Shown here piece by piece: positions 6,745 through 9,066 of a stretch of 9,066 nt of DNA. The stretch is from Eubacteriales bacterium (GTDB taxonomy: Bacteria > Bacillota > Clostridia > Lachnospirales > Lachnospiraceae), in contig JAUNPT010000094.1 of the NCBI GenBank assembly GCA_030536565.1, positions 1 through 9,066 of the forward strand, given 5' to 3'. The notes under the pieces are model-generated. The model ran no database searches and was not told the DNA's origin. It saw nothing but the letters and a program-made list of their open reading frames with translations. The first letter of the stretch is position 1; the number at the start of each line of letters is the position of its first letter. Made by a program: the position numbers and the translations under genes.

Positions 6745-6774
6745 GGAAAACGTAAGAAACTTCAATGGAAGATG

Positions 6775-6809
6775 TTGTGACTTTTAGATATACTCTGTAT
6801 TGTGATAAT
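6775..6809 (+). promoter_or_regulatory. probable promoter region of bceAB
   Basis: TTGTGA (6775-6780) and TATTGT (6798-6803) are 17 nt apart. An alternative -10 is GATAAT (6804-6809) with an extended TG at 6801-6802. Neither is a strong consensus, as expected for an activator-dependent promoter. Either would give a leader of about 23-28 nt containing GGAGG (6826-6830). Confidence 0.45.
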
Positions 6810-6837
6810 GATTATATAGAATTATGGAGGAAATGAT

Positions 6838-7605
6838 ATGGCATTATTAGATGTAAGAAATTTAAAAAAGGTATATACGTCCAGAATTGGTGCTAATCAG
6901 GTTTTGGCACTTTCAAATGTGGATTTTAGCGTTGAACAGGGAGAGTATGTTGCTATTATGGGAGAATCAGGCTCTGGAAAAACAACGCTTCTTAACATAT
7001 TGGCGTCTCTTGACAGACCTACTGGCGGGGAGGTTATTCTTAATGGAAAGAATACAGTTGAGATTAAGGAAAAAGAACTGTCTGCATTTAGGAGAAATAA
7101 TCTGGGATTTGTATTTCAGGACTTTAACCTGTTAGATACTTTTTCCATCAGGGATAATATATTTCTGCCACTGGTGCTGTCAGGAGAAAAGTATGACGCA
7201 ATGGAGAAAAAGCTTAAGCCGATTGCCATAGAGCTTGGAATTGAGAATATATTGGATAAATTCCCATATGAGGTGTCAGGCGGACAGAAGCAGAGGGCAG
7301 CTGTGGCAAGAGCACTTATTACAAATCCACAGATTATTCTCGCTGATGAACCAACGGGAGCTTTGGATTCAAAGTCAACTGACCAGCTGCTTGACTTGTT
7401 TGAAAGGATTAATGGCAGAGGGCAGACTATACTTATGGTAACTCACAGCACTAAAGCTGCAAGCAAGGCAGGGAGAGTCCTGTTTATTAAAGATGGTGAA
7501 GTGTTTCATCAGATATATAAGGCTTCGATGACAGATGAAGAAATGTATACTAAGATTTCTGATTCGCTTACCGCTTTAGCAACAGGAGGTGAGCATTTTG
7601 AGTAG
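6838..7605 (+). CDS. bceA: ABC transporter ATP-binding protein, BceA type
   Basis: This 255-residue ATPase subunit belongs to the MacB/BceA family (peptide-antibiotic resistance or sensing). All nucleotide-binding motifs are intact: Walker A GESGSGKT (42-49), Q-loop Q94 in FVFQDFNLLD, signature VSGGQKQR (146-153), Walker B IILADEPTGALD (166-177) and the switch histidine H203 in MVTHS. The ATG has GGAGG at 6826-6830 with 7-nt spacing. The C-terminal extension past about residue 225 is short and lacks any extra domain. The stop overlaps the permease start by 8 bp, so the two are co-translated. A BceR-type site lies about 100 bp upstream, so induction by the kinase-regulator pair at 1770-3466 is likely. 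The exporter's peptide is unknown. Confidence 0.94.
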   Translation: MALLDVRNLKKVYTSRIGANQVLALSNVDFSVEQGEYVAIMGESGSGKTTLLNILASLDRPTGGEVILNGKNTVEIKEKELSAFRRNNLGFVFQDFNLLDTFSIRDNIFLPLVLSGEKYDAMEKKLKPIAIELGIENILDKFPYEVSGGQKQRAAVARALITNPQIILADEPTGALDSKSTDQLLDLFERINGRGQTILMVTHSTKAASKAGRVLFIKDGEVFHQIYKASMTDEEMYTKISDSLTALATGGEHFE

Positions 7606-8956
7606 GGCATTTTATCCTAAAATGGCGCTTTCTAATATAATTAAGAACAGGCAGACATATTTTCCATATATTATAACCTGTATTCTTACCATTATGATGT
7701 ATTTTATGATGGGTTCTATACTTCATAATGAAGGGGTCAGAAATATGAATCATGGTGAAAACGTTGTCGTTCTTTTAAATATTGGAATGTGGGTTACTAT
7801 GATTTTTTCTGTTGTGTTTCTTTTTTATACTAACAGCTTTTTGATTAAAAGAAGGCACAAGGAAATTGGGCTTTACAATATTCTTGGTATGGAAAAAAGG
7901 CATATTGCCAGAATGCTTTTTTATGAAACTTTATTTACCGCAGCTGTATGTATAGGTACAGGAATACTTATGGGCGCACTTTTTGGCAGACTTATGTTTC
8001 TTTTCCTGTTCAAGCTTATAGGCTCAACGCAGGTGCCTTCATTTCAGGTTCCGGGAATAGCTGTTGTTAATACATTTATTACGATGGCATTGGTGTTTTT
8101 TGCTATTTTATTATATAACCTTGCAAGGCTTCATCTTACTAAGCCGATTGAGCTTATTCATGGCGGACAGATTGGCGAAAAGGAACCAAAAACAAAGGTA
8201 CTGCTAACAATAACTGGTGTTATTACTATGGGTGCGGGTTATATATTTGCGCTTATTGTCAAGAATCCTTTTGAGGCAATGACATATTTTCTTTTGGCAG
8301 TAATACTTGTTGTCGTGGGAACATATTGCCTGTTCACAGCAGGAAGCATTGCGCTTATTAAGCTTTTGAGGAAAAACAAGAAGTTTTATTATCAGACGAA
8401 GCATTTTACCAGCGTGTCAGGAATGCTCTACAGAATGAAACAAAATGCTGTCGGACTTGCTAATATATGTATTCTTTCAACTATGGTTTTAATCAGTGTG
8501 TCAACTACAGTATCAATGTATCTTGGAATGGAGGACGTATTAAAAACAGCTTATCCAAATGAAATAAACCTGAAAGCTGTATTTCATGATGGATATGATG
8601 AAGCAGGCATTGCGAAGGTTGAAAGTGCTGTCAGTGAGATTACAGACAAGTATGATGCCAGACTTTCCGGTTATTCAGCAGTTTCTTCTGTAACCCTGTT
8701 TTGCAGGACGGATAAAGATGCAGGGAGCTTTAGCGTGTTTGATGATGCAGCTATGATGAGAGTATATTCAGAGAGTGCGGCAGCCTGTCTTGTAATGACA
8801 GCAGATGATTTTAATAAGCTGGAGGGAAGTAATTACAGTCTTGGCCATAATGAGATTATCGTATATAAAAGAGATGGTTATAAGCAGGAAAATGTGGAGC
8901 TTCAAACAGGTGGTCATACGACCTCTTTTAAGGTTGCAGATGTAATAAAAAAATAG
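7598..8956 (+). CDS. bceB: BceB-type FtsX-like permease, N-terminal portion ending at an A7 frameshift
   Basis: This permease would pair with the upstream ATPase and carry the sensor domain for peptide antibiotics. The 452 residues show helices near 21-43, 57-80, 109-137, 154-177, 202-221, 228-255 and 286-308, the FtsX-type segment RRHKEIGLYNILGMEKRHI (85-103), and the start of the large extracellular domain expected between helices 7 and 8. The start is TTG at 7598, with AGGAGG (7584-7589) 8 nt upstream. GTG at 7589 cannot be used because it overlaps the binding site. Full-length relatives have about 650 residues and ten helices, but this frame stops at TAG (8954-8956) directly after seven A's, within the extracellular domain. 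As written, helices 8-10 are lost and the product should not work. The continuation is in the -1 frame. Confidence 0.9.
   Translation: MSRAFYPKMALSNIIKNRQTYFPYIITCILTIMMYFMMGSILHNEGVRNMNHGENVVVLLNIGMWVTMIFSVVFLFYTNSFLIKRRHKEIGLYNILGMEKRHIARMLFYETLFTAAVCIGTGILMGALFGRLMFLFLFKLIGSTQVPSFQVPGIAVVNTFITMALVFFAILLYNLARLHLTKPIELIHGGQIGEKEPKTKVLLTITGVITMGAGYIFALIVKNPFEAMTYFLLAVILVVVGTYCLFTAGSIALIKLLRKNKKFYYQTKHFTSVSGMLYRMKQNAVGLANICILSTMVLISVSTTVSMYLGMEDVLKTAYPNEINLKAVFHDGYDEAGIAKVESAVSEITDKYDARLSGYSAVSSVTLFCRTDKDAGSFSVFDDAAMMRVYSESAAACLVMTADDFNKLEGSNYSLGHNEIIVYKRDGYKQENVELQTGGHTTSFKVADVIKK
8947..8953 (+). other. A7 slippery heptamer at the bceB frame break
   Basis: Zero-frame codons are ATA AAA AAA TAG, so A AAA AAA sits in the X-XXY-YYZ phase used by -1 ribosomal slippage. 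A transcript with one extra A would restore the same downstream frame. TAG follows at once. The tract can equally be the site of a single-base deletion or a sequencing error. Confidence 0.6.
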
Positions 8957-9066
8957 AGAATGCTCATTTGGGAATTGAAGAGATGGAGCAGCTGTATCCA
9001 TGTTATGTATTTATAGTGGAAAATAAGAGTGTAATGGAGAACATTGTTGCGGCAACACAAGGAAGC
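8953..9066 (+). CDS. bceB: continuation of BceB extracellular domain in the -1 frame, cut by window end
   Basis: Read from 8953, this frame is open for 38 codons to the window edge. It gives a sequence that fits the BceB extracellular domain: an amphipathic stretch (NAHLGIEEMEQLYP) leading to a hydrophobic strand (CYVFIVE) and a further helix start (SVMENIVAATQGS). It has no start codon or ribosome binding site of its own near the junction. It is read here as the downstream part of the same gene, joined by a one-base shift at 8947-8953. About 160 more residues, including three membrane helices, would be expected beyond the window. Confidence 0.75.
   Translation, partial: MENAHLGIEEMEQLYPCYVFIVENKSVMENIVAATQGS

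Noticed and set aside
1..9066. CRISPR array, insertion sequence, phage or toxin-antitoxin elements
   Set aside because: No regularly spaced repeats, transposase motifs, terminal inverted repeats or small toxin-like pairs were found on either strand.

Overview
The window looks like chromosomal DNA from a low-GC Gram-positive bacterium, most likely a Clostridia/Lachnospiraceae-type gut anaerobe. The grounds are the AT-rich coding sequence, strong GGAGG-type ribosome binding sites, a de novo NAD operon in the order nadA-nadB-nadC, a BceRS/BceAB-type antimicrobial-peptide module, and a tRNA without an encoded CCA end. The genus cannot be fixed from the sequence alone.

Layout. Positions 1-1100 hold the 3' part of a cardiolipin synthase (+), cut by the window edge. 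Positions 1241-1477 hold a small HPr-like protein (+) that keeps the regulatory serine region but lacks the catalytic histidine. A perfect 18-bp hairpin (1511-1554) separates it from a convergent tRNA-Leu(CAG) gene (1567-1650, -). The tRNA promoter overlaps the probable promoter of a two-component system on the other strand: an OmpR-family response regulator (1770-2441) and an intramembrane-sensing histidine kinase (2438-3466), both +. Converging on the kinase, with only 4 bp between stop codons, is nadA-nadB-nadC (6596 down to 3471, -). Divergent from nadA is the ABC transporter that would normally adjoin the two-component system: ATPase (6838-7605) and FtsX-like permease (7598 onward, running off the window).

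How the genes work together. In Bce-type modules the permease detects a cell-wall-active peptide together with the transporter, the kinase has almost no extracellular loop and reads the transporter state, and the regulator activates the transporter promoter. A TTACA-N4-TGTAA element matching the known BceR-type site lies upstream of the ATPase gene, which supports pairing the two halves of the module although the nad operon lies between them. NadB, NadA and NadC convert L-aspartate and dihydroxyacetone phosphate to nicotinate mononucleotide. Their promoter (TTGTCA-17-TATAAT) and a perfect 18-bp palindrome in the leader are easily seen.

The most notable observation is in the permease gene. Its reading frame stops at a TAG directly after seven A residues at 8947-8953, inside the predicted extracellular sensor domain, and a plausible continuation of the same protein is open in the -1 frame to the window end. 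The A AAA AAA heptamer has the phase required for -1 slippage. The gene is therefore either broken by a one-base indel (or sequencing error) or is recoded or phase-variable.
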